Below are positions 44,284 through 52,636 of a DNA stretch of 64,000 nt, piece by piece; the first letter of the stretch is position 1; each line of letters begins with the position of its first letter. Source of the stretch: Phycisphaeraceae bacterium. GTDB lineage: Bacteria; Planctomycetota; Phycisphaerae; Phycisphaerales; Zrk34. The stretch spans positions 1 to 64,000 of the forward strand of contig JANQHD010000002.1 of assembly GCA_028282805.1 (NCBI GenBank), read 5' to 3'. The notes beneath the pieces were generated by a model. It made no database searches. It was given only the letters and a program-made list of their open reading frames with translations, and was not told the DNA's origin. Position numbers and translations under genes: made by a program.

Positions 44284-46802
44284 GCCATCAGATCAAGGAT
44301 TTCATCGTCGGCGACCTGATCGGGCGCGACGGGCGCAACAGCGTCTACGAAGCGACCCAGGTCATGGGCCAGGGCCTGACCCGGCCGGCCGCGCTCAAGC
44401 TATTGCACGGCTGGGACACCAGCGACCCGACCGAGATCGAGCAGCTCTCCCACGAGGTGCAGATGATGATCGAGGTCGGCACCGCGCCGCACGTGCTGAC
44501 GGTGTACGACTTCGGCGTCGACGAGGAAATGGGCCCGTGGATTGCGATGGAACGCGCCATGGGCAACCTCAACGCCGAACTGACCGACGAACCGGTCAAG
44601 CCCAACGCCGTCCGCTTGCTGCTGCGTCAGATGCTCGAGGCGCTGGCCGTGCTGCACACCGCCAACCCGCCCATCACCCACCGCGACGTCAAGCCGCGCA
44701 ACATCCTCCGCACCGCCAACAACGCCTGGGTGCTCAGCGACTTCTCCCTCGCCACGCGCGACGAGTCGCAGAAGACGATGGACAAGCTCACCGTCAAGTA
44801 CGCCGCGCCCGAACTGCTCGACACCAGCCACGGCCCGGAGAGCACGGCCGTCGACCTCTACGCGCTGGGTTTCAGCGCCTACGAGTACGCGCTCGGCCAA
44901 GAGCTGTTCCGCGCACAGTTCCCGTCGATCTTCGACCCCTACGCCGGCGACGAAGAGCAGCACGCCGACGACCGCAGCAAGTGGATGTACTGGCACTCGT
45001 CGGTGCAGATGCAAGTGCCGCCGGTCAAGGAGCTGATCCCCGACTTCCCCGAAGACCTTTCCGACACCATTGCCTCGTTGATGACCAAGCCGCTGGCCGA
45101 ACGCGTCGGATCGGCCGCCGAGGCGCTGGAGATGATGTCCGACACGTCCGCGATCGACGTGTCGATGCTGCGCCCGGCCAAGAAAGAACCCCGCAAGGAC
45201 ACCCAGCCCGTGGTGTCGCTGCGGACCGGCCTGCTGGCGGTGCTGACGTTGGCGCTGGTGGCCGTGTTGGTGTTCTTCCTGCTGCCGAACCTGCTGTTCA
45301 GCCCGAAGCTGCAACTGGCGCAAAAGAAGTTCGCGGCCGACACGCCGATGATCGCGGTCTCCGGGCGCGTGAGCAACCTGCCCAGGGGCGGCAAGGCGCA
45401 GATCGCCGTAAAAGAAACGGGGATGTTCCCGGTCTCGTTCGATAGCGCGGGCAACTTCATCGCGGAAGCGAAGGCGCCCAGGCTGGAAACGACGCGCGCC
45501 CAGTTCATCCTCCGCGACCGCGCGAACAAGGTGGTCATCAGCCGGTTCTTTGACCTGGAGCGCCACCCGCCGAAGCAGGTGTCGATCAAGATCGTCAGCC
45601 GGCCCGCCATCGCCGGCGCCACCGTGCGTGCGCGATCCACCACCGCCACGGGTGCGCCTCAAGAAGTCACCACCGATGCCGCGGGTGTCGCGGCGCTGAA
45701 GATGCCGTACGGCACTTTCGACATCGAGATCACCCACCCCCGCTACCAAACGGTAACGAGCACGCCCGACACCGGCATCGACCCGACCAAGGTGCTGAAC
45801 CTGAAGATGGTGCCGCTGAGCAAGGCCGACATCGCCGACAAACGCAGCCGTTTGGAGAAGGAGATCGAAGAACTCAAGCGCCGCGCCGAAGCGGGCGACC
45901 CCGAGGCGATCGCCCTGCTGAAACAGAAACAGAGAGAGCTCGATTTGCTCGGCCCGAAGGATGAAGACAAGGGCGACGGCGTCGGGCAGATCGATCGCCC
46001 GCTCACCCCCGCGGAACGCAAAGCGCAACTCGAACAGCGACTCAGGGAACTGGCTGATCGCAACGACCCCGAAGCGATCGCCGAGAGGCAGCGCATCCAG
46101 CGCGAGCTGCGTATGTTGAACGAAGGCAGACCGGCCGCTTCCGTCCGCCAGGATTTGCAAGATCGCAAGGCGCAGATCGATGCGCGGATCGAAGAGCTTC
46201 GCCGCCGCGCCGAGGCGGGCGATCCGGCGGCCAAGGCCGAGTTGGAGAAGCTGCTGCGTGAGAAGGAGATCATCGAAGCCATGGAGCGCGGCGACATCAC
46301 GCCCGAGCAGGCGGCGGCCCTGATCAAGGGCACGCTCGGCTTCGACAAGATCGACGAACAGACCCTGCTCAGCGTGCCGTTGCCGCGCCTCAAGATCTTC
46401 GTCAAGAATAACGTGCCCACCGGCGCGATCCGTGTGGACGAGATCCCCGCGCTGGACAAGCTGCGTGTCAGCGGCCCGGTGTTGAACGAGAAGGAGCTGA
46501 CGACCCTGCTCATCCGCCTCGGCCCGGCGCTCAAGCGGCTGCAACTCGAGCTGCGCGTCGACCCCGGCGAACTGTGCGACGGGCTGGAGTCGGTGCTGAC
46601 CAAGTCCGGTTACGAGAAGGTCCGCGTGCACCCGTTCCTCTCGGAAACCAAGCACCACTCGCTGCTCGTGCAGTTCGATGACGACGGCCAAGCCGGCCGC
46701 GCCAACGCCGCCCGGCAGATCGCGTCGACCTTCGTGGTCGAGCCCGACCTGGTCAGCGTGCAGGGCTTGCGCAGCGAACCGGCGCAGCAGGAAACCGAGT
46801 AA
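44280..46802 (+). CDS. Membrane Ser/Thr protein kinase linked to the Tad locus
   Basis: 840 residues. Kinase domain about 1-290: IGRDGRNSVYEATQ, AALKLLHGW lysine, HRDVKPRNILR catalytic loop, and SDFSLAT in place of DFG. The Gly-to-Ser change is unusual but compatible with activity. Membrane helix about 313-335 (LLAVLTLALVAVLVFFLLP). The outer part has a beta-sandwich-like carboxypeptidase-regulatory segment (about 350-520), then a charged coiled coil with repeats RRAEAGDPEA and RRRAEAGDPAA, and a C-terminal globular domain. As last gene of the pilus operon, beside two FHA proteins, it is the probable phospho-writer. Confidence 0.88.
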   Translation: MSHQIKDFIVGDLIGRDGRNSVYEATQVMGQGLTRPAALKLLHGWDTSDPTEIEQLSHEVQMMIEVGTAPHVLTVYDFGVDEEMGPWIAMERAMGNLNAELTDEPVKPNAVRLLLRQMLEALAVLHTANPPITHRDVKPRNILRTANNAWVLSDFSLATRDESQKTMDKLTVKYAAPELLDTSHGPESTAVDLYALGFSAYEYALGQELFRAQFPSIFDPYAGDEEQHADDRSKWMYWHSSVQMQVPPVKELIPDFPEDLSDTIASLMTKPLAERVGSAAEALEMMSDTSAIDVSMLRPAKKEPRKDTQPVVSLRTGLLAVLTLALVAVLVFFLLPNLLFSPKLQLAQKKFAADTPMIAVSGRVSNLPRGGKAQIAVKETGMFPVSFDSAGNFIAEAKAPRLETTRAQFILRDRANKVVISRFFDLERHPPKQVSIKIVSRPAIAGATVRARSTTATGAPQEVTTDAAGVAALKMPYGTFDIEITHPRYQTVTSTPDTGIDPTKVLNLKMVPLSKADIADKRSRLEKEIEELKRRAEAGDPEAIALLKQKQRELDLLGPKDEDKGDGVGQIDRPLTPAERKAQLEQRLRELADRNDPEAIAERQRIQRELRMLNEGRPAASVRQDLQDRKAQIDARIEELRRRAEAGDPAAKAELEKLLREKEIIEAMERGDITPEQAAALIKGTLGFDKIDEQTLLSVPLPRLKIFVKNNVPTGAIRVDEIPALDKLRVSGPVLNEKELTTLLIRLGPALKRLQLELRVDPGELCDGLESVLTKSGYEKVRVHPFLSETKHHSLLVQFDDDGQAGRANAARQIASTFVVEPDLVSVQGLRSEPAQQETE

Positions 46803-46808
46803 GCAAGT

Positions 46809-47384
46809 TCACCCGCCCAGTTGCAGCGACCAGGCGATGTCGTCGTCGATGGTGTGTTCGAGGACGCCCTCGAACCACTCGCGCACGAGGTCGCCCTCGT
46901 CGGCGTGCTGGCTGTACACGAACGGGTAACTCGACCAGGTCCACGGCGAACGCGCGGTGTAGGCCCGGCGGTCGAGCGTGATCGACCCGTCGAACGGGCC
47001 GAACCCCGCGCTGTAGTTGACCTTGAGCTTCGCGCCGGACTCGGCGACGGGGTTGGGCAGCTCGGTCGGGTCGGGCGCGCCGGGGGGTTGGTTGATCGCG
47101 CTGAAGTCGGCCGCCTCGGGGTTGTCGTAATACCCCTGGCCGTGCGGTTTGCTGGGCGCCGGGTTGGAAAGGGTCGGGTGGTCGAGGTCGTGGAAGCCCA
47201 CCGCGGTGCCCTCGAAGGTCACGCGGTACGCCTCGATGCGCGTCATCTGGTCGCCCGCCCAGATGTTGTAGATCGCCGGCGAGACGAGCATGAAGAAGTA
47301 GAGCACGACGAGCATGAGCATCAGCTCCGTCGCCGCGACGCCGCGCCGGTCAGTGGCTGAAGATTTCGTCGTAGTCGTTGGCAT
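46809..47384 (-). CDS. TadE-type minor pseudopilin
   Basis: 191 residues. The N-terminus DRRG/VAATELMLMLVVLYFFML is a type IVb prepilin leader: Gly15 at -1 and Glu at +5, then a hydrophobic helix. The remaining domain is soluble with no Cys. It should be cleaved by the prepilin peptidase encoded in the same operon. It is the last gene of the minus-strand Tad operon and overlaps the previous gene by 35 bp. Confidence 0.78.
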   Translation of the reverse strand: MPTTTTKSSATDRRGVAATELMLMLVVLYFFMLVSPAIYNIWAGDQMTRIEAYRVTFEGTAVGFHDLDHPTLSNPAPSKPHGQGYYDNPEAADFSAINQPPGAPDPTELPNPVAESGAKLKVNYSAGFGPFDGSITLDRRAYTARSPWTWSSYPFVYSQHADEGDLVREWFEGVLEHTIDDDIAWSLQLGG

Positions 47385-48801
47385 GGCTCGAACCGATCCC
47401 CATCGCGTCGAACATGTTGTTGATCGCCGGGTTGCTCCTGCGGGTGTGGTCCAGCTGGTCGATCTCCGTGAGCCGCGGCTGCCACTGCCAGCCCGCGGTG
47501 GACCACACGCGGTAGGGCAGGACGGTGACGTTGAACCGGACCGTGCTCATGAGGATGCTGTTCTCGGTCTCGCTGTACCAGTTGAACGTCTCGGCCTGCG
47601 CCGCGGCGGTGACGTGGCCGGTGTCGTTGATCGCGTACTTGAAGAAGCCCGGTGCGAGGAAGCGGTCGCGGATGTCGGGGTACTGCGCAATCGCGATGAC
47701 CGAGTAGTACTGCTTATCGTCGAGGCTGCCGGGGTGGGTCTCCCAGAAACGCTGATGGGCGGGGATGTGGAAGTCGTCGTGGTAGATGCCGGCGAACGCG
47801 GCCAGCGAGACCGCGCTGGTCACCATCCAGAAGATCTTCGCCTTGCCGATGTCGTTCATCTGCTCGAGCAGGCCCTTGTCGTCGGAATCGTCGACGTCGG
47901 TGTCTTTCTTGTCGTTGGGGTCTTTCTTCTCTTCTTCCTTCTCCCACCGGCTCTGCTGCACATCGTTGCCCGAGGCCTTGTACCAGCCGTTGTCGTCGAT
48001 GAAGAATCGCGCGGCCAGCAGCCACAGCGCCGGCGCGAAGTTGTCGACGAACGTGCCGCGCTTGACGGGCGCGTGGACCCGGTTCACGCGGTTCTGCCCG
48101 GGCTCGACGAGCGTGATATCGACGCCGTAGTAATCGCCGATCGACGCGCGTTGCGCCTCGATCACGGTGGGCAAGGCGGCCACCAGGTTCCTTTGGTAGG
48201 CGGCCAGGTCGCCGGTCTGGCGCAGGAACCGGCCCGAGAAGCCGCGGATGATCCCGCCCCCGCCCAGCGCCGCGTCGAGGAACCGCACGTACGCCACCGC
48301 CTCCGCGGCGATGCGGGCCAACTCGTAAAACAGGTACGCCAGCGCCACCGGCAGCGTCCACGGCGGGGCGAAGTTCAGCGAGTTGAACCGCGGGATCACG
48401 GTGCGCACGAGGTGGATCACCCACATGATGGGCACGCCGATCATCACCGCGGCCGACGCCTGGGCCGAGGTCTGCGCGGTGAGGTTGCGCAGCATGATCA
48501 TGTTCGTCGCGGTGACCTGGTTCATCGCCCGGCTCTTCCACAGCGCCGCGGAGTAGGCGGCCGAGTCGGCGGCGGTCTGGGCGTGGATCTTCGCCGAGGC
48601 GACCCGGCCGGTGTTCCAGACCGCGGCGGTCGCGACGTACATCGTCGACGCCATGAACACGAACAGGATCGTCACGTTCGCCAGCCGGCAGCGGTGCAAA
48701 CGCATGATGCGCTGGATCAGGGTCAGGTGCGCACGGAACGCCGACGTGTCGCCCACGACCAGCCGCCACCCGCGTTTTGTCCAGCGCTTTGCGCGGCTCA
48801 T
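47350..48801 (-). CDS. TadG-like pilus assembly protein
   Basis: 483 residues. A cationic N-terminus of about 40 residues precedes a membrane helix (VTILFVFMASTMYVATAAV) and then SAKIHAQTAADSAAYSAALW, the hallmark of Tad-associated TadG/TadE-like proteins. A second hydrophobic region is at about 130-165. A charged segment EEEKKDPNDKKDTDVDDSDD lies near 295. It lacks the +5 Glu of prepilins, so it is probably not processed. Confidence 0.75.
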   Translation of the reverse strand: MSRAKRWTKRGWRLVVGDTSAFRAHLTLIQRIMRLHRCRLANVTILFVFMASTMYVATAAVWNTGRVASAKIHAQTAADSAAYSAALWKSRAMNQVTATNMIMLRNLTAQTSAQASAAVMIGVPIMWVIHLVRTVIPRFNSLNFAPPWTLPVALAYLFYELARIAAEAVAYVRFLDAALGGGGIIRGFSGRFLRQTGDLAAYQRNLVAALPTVIEAQRASIGDYYGVDITLVEPGQNRVNRVHAPVKRGTFVDNFAPALWLLAARFFIDDNGWYKASGNDVQQSRWEKEEEKKDPNDKKDTDVDDSDDKGLLEQMNDIGKAKIFWMVTSAVSLAAFAGIYHDDFHIPAHQRFWETHPGSLDDKQYYSVIAIAQYPDIRDRFLAPGFFKYAINDTGHVTAAAQAETFNWYSETENSILMSTVRFNVTVLPYRVWSTAGWQWQPRLTEIDQLDHTRRSNPAINNMFDAMGIGSSHANDYDEIFSH

Positions 48802-48810
48802 GCTTGTTCC

Positions 48811-50019
48811 TTACGGCGTGCGGCCCGGGAGGGGCACGTAATCGAACCCGCCCGGCGAGATCAACGGAAGCCCCGTCCGCGAGCCGGTCGACTGGATACG
48901 GCTCGCGTGCGTGAGCGTGATCACGTTCGCCTTCAGCGTCGGGTCGTACTCGGTCAGGCCCGGCACCAGGCTCAGGCCCGGCAGCGTCAGCGGCAACCGG
49001 TAATGGACCGTCACCTCCACGCTCTTGGGCGCGATGTAGTTGTCGATGTCGACCCCCGGGCTCCACCCCGCGAACGGGTTGGGGATCTGGATCATGTCGC
49101 CGATGTCCCGGACCACGTCCAGGAACGGGTCGAACGCCAGCGACCGGAACGCGCGCAGCAGCGAGCCCGAGATCGGGTTGGTCTTCGGCAGCGGCACGCC
49201 CAGCGCATTGCTCAGCTGCTTGTTGAACTCCTTCTCGATCATCTTCAGCACCTTGTCGAAGACCGCCTCGACGAGGCCTGCGAAGATTTCGCCGAACGGC
49301 GAGAACGAGTCGGGCATGGTGTACTCGAGGCGTGTTTTCAGGAAGTCGACGTCGAACTCGGCGGTGGTCGCGGCCTCGGAAAACAGGCGGCGCATCGTGT
49401 AGTCCTTGTTGTTCACCCACAGCTGCTGCTCGTGCATCAGCCGATCGATCGCGATGGCGTTGCGCGAGCCGGGCGGTCGGTGGGCGATCGACGCGAGCAC
49501 GCGCTCGGCGGTCTGTTCGGCGGCCTGCTGGCCGTCGGCCTTGATCTGGTCGGTGAACGAGTTGGCGAAGTTCGCCAGGCCGCCGCCGAAGTCGAGCTTG
49601 CGCTCCATATGGACCGTCGCCGAGCGGGCCGCGGCGAACGACGCGTAGCGCACCGTCAGCGAGGCGTGGGCGATGATCATGAGTTGGAAGATGATCGAGA
49701 ACAGCAGGAACAGGGCCGGCAGCGCCAGCGCGAACTCGGTGGCGACCGTGCCGCGCTGCGCCGCGTGCAGGCGGAGGAACGACCGCATCCGCCTCAGCTG
49801 CCGCGCCGCGATCAGCCAGATCAACACGATCGCGCACGCGCCGGTGACCAGGGCGGACGCCATCACCGTCGCGAGCCGGGCTTGCGGGTCCAGCCGGAGC
49901 AAGTCCATCGCCCAGTGGGGGTGCGCGACGACCAGCAGCGCCAGGTAGCCGATGGCGACGAGGCTCACGACCGCCGCGGCGCGGGCGAGCGTCTGTCGCG
50001 TTGGGGTCGGTCGGCTCAT
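48811..50019 (-). CDS. TadE-like protein with N-terminal membrane extension
   Basis: 402 residues. The TadE motif QRG/TVATEFALALPALFLLF sits at about residues 89-107, not at the N-terminus. It is preceded by two extra hydrophobic segments (AAAVVSLVAIGYLALLVV, VMASALVTGACAIVLIWLI). Standard prepilin peptidase cleavage at Gly90 would release the extension. The downstream domain begins SLTVRYASFAAARSATV. The start overlaps the peptidase stop by 4 bp. Function within the pilus is inferred from the operon. Confidence 0.75.
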   Translation of the reverse strand: MSRPTPTRQTLARAAAVVSLVAIGYLALLVVAHPHWAMDLLRLDPQARLATVMASALVTGACAIVLIWLIAARQLRRMRSFLRLHAAQRGTVATEFALALPALFLLFSIIFQLMIIAHASLTVRYASFAAARSATVHMERKLDFGGGLANFANSFTDQIKADGQQAAEQTAERVLASIAHRPPGSRNAIAIDRLMHEQQLWVNNKDYTMRRLFSEAATTAEFDVDFLKTRLEYTMPDSFSPFGEIFAGLVEAVFDKVLKMIEKEFNKQLSNALGVPLPKTNPISGSLLRAFRSLAFDPFLDVVRDIGDMIQIPNPFAGWSPGVDIDNYIAPKSVEVTVHYRLPLTLPGLSLVPGLTEYDPTLKANVITLTHASRIQSTGSRTGLPLISPGGFDYVPLPGRTP

Positions 50020-50813
50020 CCGGACAACACCGTCAGGCTCTGCTGCACCGCCACGTGCACGTTGAACAGCGGCACCGTCAGGTAACCGCCCAGCAGCGAA
50101 AACACGAACGGCGCCTGGTGCCGGCCGAAGTGGCCCGGCTCGGCTACCTTGCGTGTGGTGATCGTTTCGAAGAGGAACAGGAACACGCCCTGGATCAGGC
50201 TCACCAGCTTGCCGCGCACCGCGAGGTTGATGACGCCGATGACCGCGGCGATCATCAGGGTGTTGACCAACACGGGCACCACCGCTTGGAAACCGAGCAA
50301 CGCGCCGACGGCGGTCATGAGTTTGACGTCACCGCCGCCCAGGCCCCGCATGGCGAACCCGCCGATGCCGATCCCCGCGCACAGCGCGAAGCCGAGCAGC
50401 ACGTCGCGCCACGCCGCGGCCCCCAGCCACAGCGACGCGTAGTCGACGCCGGTCGCCTGCAACAGCGGGTTGACGCCCAGCCCGATCGCCAGCCCGATCA
50501 GCAGGGCGGGGTAGTTCAAGCGGTTGGGGATCATGCTCTTGGTGGTGTCGAACCACGCGCCCACGACCAACACGCCGAACACCACCATCTCGACGAAGTA
50601 CCCCCGGCTGCGGTCGCCGAGGATGACCTGCAACAGCGACGCCGCGACCGCGCACACGCTCAGGCCGATCACCCACGCGGTGGGCGCACGGAAACGGGCC
50701 CGCGGTTCGGTCGGGGCCTCGACGTGCTGCGCGTCGGGTTCGTCCGGCAGCGGCAGCGACGAGCTTTCGGCTTCGGCGCCGATCGTGGGTCCTCCTGCGC
50801 GTGCCCGACCCAC
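50016..50813 (-). CDS. Prepilin peptidase (TadV/CpaA)
   Basis: 265 residues from a GTG at 50813. A24 aspartic protease with the two catalytic Asp motifs GAWFDTTKSMIPN (about 88) and GGGDVKL (about 162) and six or more membrane helices. The start is uncertain: a perfect AGGAGG lies at 50796-50791 on the minus strand, inside the assigned N-terminus, 7 nt before an in-frame ATC codon (50783). If that rare start is real, ten residues are lost. It should process the two Flp prepilins and the pseudopilin. Confidence 0.9.
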   Translation of the reverse strand: MGRARAGGPTIGAEAESSSLPLPDEPDAQHVEAPTEPRARFRAPTAWVIGLSVCAVAASLLQVILGDRSRGYFVEMVVFGVLVVGAWFDTTKSMIPNRLNYPALLIGLAIGLGVNPLLQATGVDYASLWLGAAAWRDVLLGFALCAGIGIGGFAMRGLGGGDVKLMTAVGALLGFQAVVPVLVNTLMIAAVIGVINLAVRGKLVSLIQGVFLFLFETITTRKVAEPGHFGRHQAPFVFSLLGGYLTVPLFNVHVAVQQSLTVLSG

Positions 50814-50861
50814 ACCGCATCGATGCGCGACGGACGCGACCGGGTGGGCGGCGCGTGCCGT

Positions 50862-51086
50862 TTACGGGGCTTCGAACTTCGGCTGCTCGGCGGCCTCGTC
50901 CATCTCGCCGGCCTTCTCGCTCATGCGGTCCGAGGCCCACATGATGAACGCGTAGATCGCGATCAACACGACCAACGCCACCACGATCAACAGCACCCAC
51001 TCAACGGTGTTCGGTCCCGATTCGTCCTTGTGCAACCGACGCAGGAAGCTGGCGGCCCGATCCTTGGTTCGCTTGACTAGATTCAC
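50862..51086 (-). CDS. Flp-type IVb prepilin (major pilin candidate)
   Basis: 74 residues from a GTG at 51086, chosen because CGGAGA lies 7 nt upstream. The leader ends KDESG and the mature part starts PNTVEWVLLIVVALVVLIAI, with Gly at -1 and Glu at +5, as in type IVb Flp prepilins. A C-terminal acidic tail of about 20 residues follows. It is the likely main pilin subunit. Confidence 0.85.
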   Translation of the reverse strand: MNLVKRTKDRAASFLRRLHKDESGPNTVEWVLLIVVALVVLIAIYAFIMWASDRMSEKAGEMDEAAEQPKFEAP

Positions 51087-51198
51087 GGCAGATCTCCGTA
51101 CCTGGCCAGAAGAGATTGGTTTGTCCGACCGCGCACTCCCGTCGCGTCGGAACGGCACCGCCGCATTATAGACGATGCGGCGCGTTGACACACCACAT

Positions 51199-51375
51199 TT
51201 AAAGGATCGGCATGCTGATGATCGTCGCCGTGCGGTAGAACTGGTACAGCACGATCACCGAGATGTACCAGCTCGCCGTCCCCGCCAGCACCATCGCCGC
51301 CGTCGCCACCAGCACCCACTCGGCCATCATCTGGCCGGTCTCGCACCGGTGCAGGCGTTTGAGCAGGTCCCGCAT
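51199..51375 (-). CDS. Second small Flp-like prepilin
   Basis: 58 residues from the ATG at 51375, 2 nt after the cpaF-2 stop, with GAGGG upstream. The leader is KRLHRCETG and the mature part QMMAEWVLVATAAMVLAG, again Gly at -1 and Glu at +5. It parallels the neighbouring pilin (RRLHKDESG, NTVEWVLL), so the two are probably tandem duplicates. The mature domain is almost only the hydrophobic helix, so it may be a minor or capping pilin. Confidence 0.75.
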   Translation of the reverse strand: MRDLLKRLHRCETGQMMAEWVLVATAAMVLAGTASWYISVIVLYQFYRTATIISMPIL

Positions 51376-51377
51376 GA

Positions 51378-52514
51378 TCAACCCTCGAACAGCGGTTTCG
51401 TCAGCTTCACTTCGCCGGCTAAACCCATCCAGCTTACCTCGTCGGCGAAGCCCGGCCGCCGGCCCGTGGCGACCAACTCCGGCTCGCCGCCCTTGATTTC
51501 TAGCGCGAACAGGTCCGCCAGCTTGTAGTTGTTGGCCCGGTCGTCGTAATCCACCTCGCTGATGTGCGTGATCAGCCGCCGGCCCGACGGCAGGCGCGAG
51601 GTCTGGATGATCAGGTCCACCGCCATCGCGATCTGCCGACGCAGCGCCGCCAGCGGCAGGCCCAAGTCCGCCATCAGGCACATCGTCTCCAGCCGGCCGC
51701 ACGACTGCGACGGGGTGTCGGCGTGGAGCGTGGCGAGCGTGCCGCTGTGGCCCGAGCTCATGGCCTGGATCATGTCCAGCGCCTCGCCGCGACGCACCTC
51801 GCCCACCACGATCCGGTCCGGCCGCATCCGCAGCGACGTGACGAACAGGTCGCGCACCGTCACCTCACCCTCGCCGAACTCGTCGGCCCGGCGGGCCTCC
51901 ATCTGCACGGTGTGCTCGACCTGCATCTGCAACTCGCGCGTGTCCTCGATGATGACCACGCGCTGCGACGGGTCGAACCAGGTGCTCAGGATGTTCAACA
52001 GGGTGGTCTTGCCCGAGCCGGTGCCGCCGGAGACGATGATGTTCTTCTTCGCCTTAACGGCGATGCGCATCATCTCCACGGCCTGCTCGGTGGCCGCTTT
52101 CTTCTCGATCAGGAACCGCTCGTTGACCGCCGCGCGGAGGAACCGGCGGATGTTCACCGACACGCCGCCCTCGGTGATCGGCGGCATCACCACGCACACG
52201 CGCGACCCGTCCGGCAGCCGGCCGTCGAGGATCGGTTCCTTGTCGCTGATGGTCTTGCCGCAGAACTGGGCGATGGTGTTCACCGCCGCCAGCAGGGCAC
52301 GCTCGGACTCGAACGCCACGTCGGTCTTCTCGATCCGCCCCGCCCGCTCGACGTAGACCGCGTCGGTGCCGGTGATCATGATCTCCGCCACGGCCGGGTC
52401 GTCGAGCAGTCGCCGCACCGGCCCGAGGAAGTGGCGGATGCCCATCTCGATCACCAACTGGTGACCGTCGTCCCGTTGCGGGGTTTCAGCAGCCGTGGCA
52501 GCGGTATCGTCCAT
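51378..52514 (-). CDS. cpaF: Second CpaF/TadA-type pilus ATPase, without FHA
   Basis: 378 residues. Complete catalytic core: DGRLPDGSRVCVVMPPI, Walker A SGGTGSGKTTLLN at about 163-171, VIIEDTRELQMQ, RIVVGEVRRGEALDM and TLATLHADTPSQ. It lacks the FHA and most of the N-terminal region of the other CpaF. First gene of the minus-strand Tad operon, just before the pilin genes. It may drive a different step (for example retraction or pseudopilin work), or form a mixed hexamer with the FHA-CpaF. Confidence 0.9.
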   Translation of the reverse strand: MDDTAATAAETPQRDDGHQLVIEMGIRHFLGPVRRLLDDPAVAEIMITGTDAVYVERAGRIEKTDVAFESERALLAAVNTIAQFCGKTISDKEPILDGRLPDGSRVCVVMPPITEGGVSVNIRRFLRAAVNERFLIEKKAATEQAVEMMRIAVKAKKNIIVSGGTGSGKTTLLNILSTWFDPSQRVVIIEDTRELQMQVEHTVQMEARRADEFGEGEVTVRDLFVTSLRMRPDRIVVGEVRRGEALDMIQAMSSGHSGTLATLHADTPSQSCGRLETMCLMADLGLPLAALRRQIAMAVDLIIQTSRLPSGRRLITHISEVDYDDRANNYKLADLFALEIKGGEPELVATGRRPGFADEVSWMGLAGEVKLTKPLFEG

Positions 52515-52552
52515 GATGCTCGCTTCGCGTTGCAGGAGTTGCCGACGGGGGA

Positions 52553-52558
52553 ATTATA
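52553..52558 (-). promoter_or_regulatory. Extended -10 promoter of the minus-strand Tad operon
   Basis: On the minus strand TGGTATAAT gives an extended -10 (TGnTATAAT), about 40 bp before the cpaF-2 ATG. The -35 candidate TTGGTC is weak and 19 bp away, as is common with extended -10 promoters. Confidence 0.55.
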
Positions 52559-52586
52559 CCACAGTTGCCGCGGGGGCGACCAATTA

Positions 52587-52609
52587 CTCAAGAACCGGTT
52601 TAGCTTGAG
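52587..52609. promoter_or_regulatory. Interrupted palindrome upstream of the minus-strand Tad promoter
   Basis: CTCAAG (52587-52592) and CTTGAG (52604-52609) are inverted arms around AACCGGTT, itself palindromic. It lies between the winged-helix gene stop (52637) and the cpaF-2 promoter. It could be an operator or a stem-loop at the end of the winged-helix transcript; no T-run is visible. Confidence 0.4.
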
Positions 52610-52636
52610 ACAAGCCGCGATCGACGGGGGTGCGAT

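Noticed and set aside
47314-50019. Possible classical T2SS or T4aP genes
   Set aside because: Prepilin leaders have the type IVb Gly/+5 Glu form, and the ATPases, SAF-domain CpaB and TadE/G proteins define a Tad system.
47314-50085. 923-codon plus-strand ORF
   Set aside because: Shadow of the minus-strand TadE/TadG genes, which have signal and pilin motifs in their own frame.
52587-52609. Intrinsic terminator after the winged-helix gene
   Set aside because: The dyad lacks a T-run on either strand; kept only as a possible operator or weak stem-loop.
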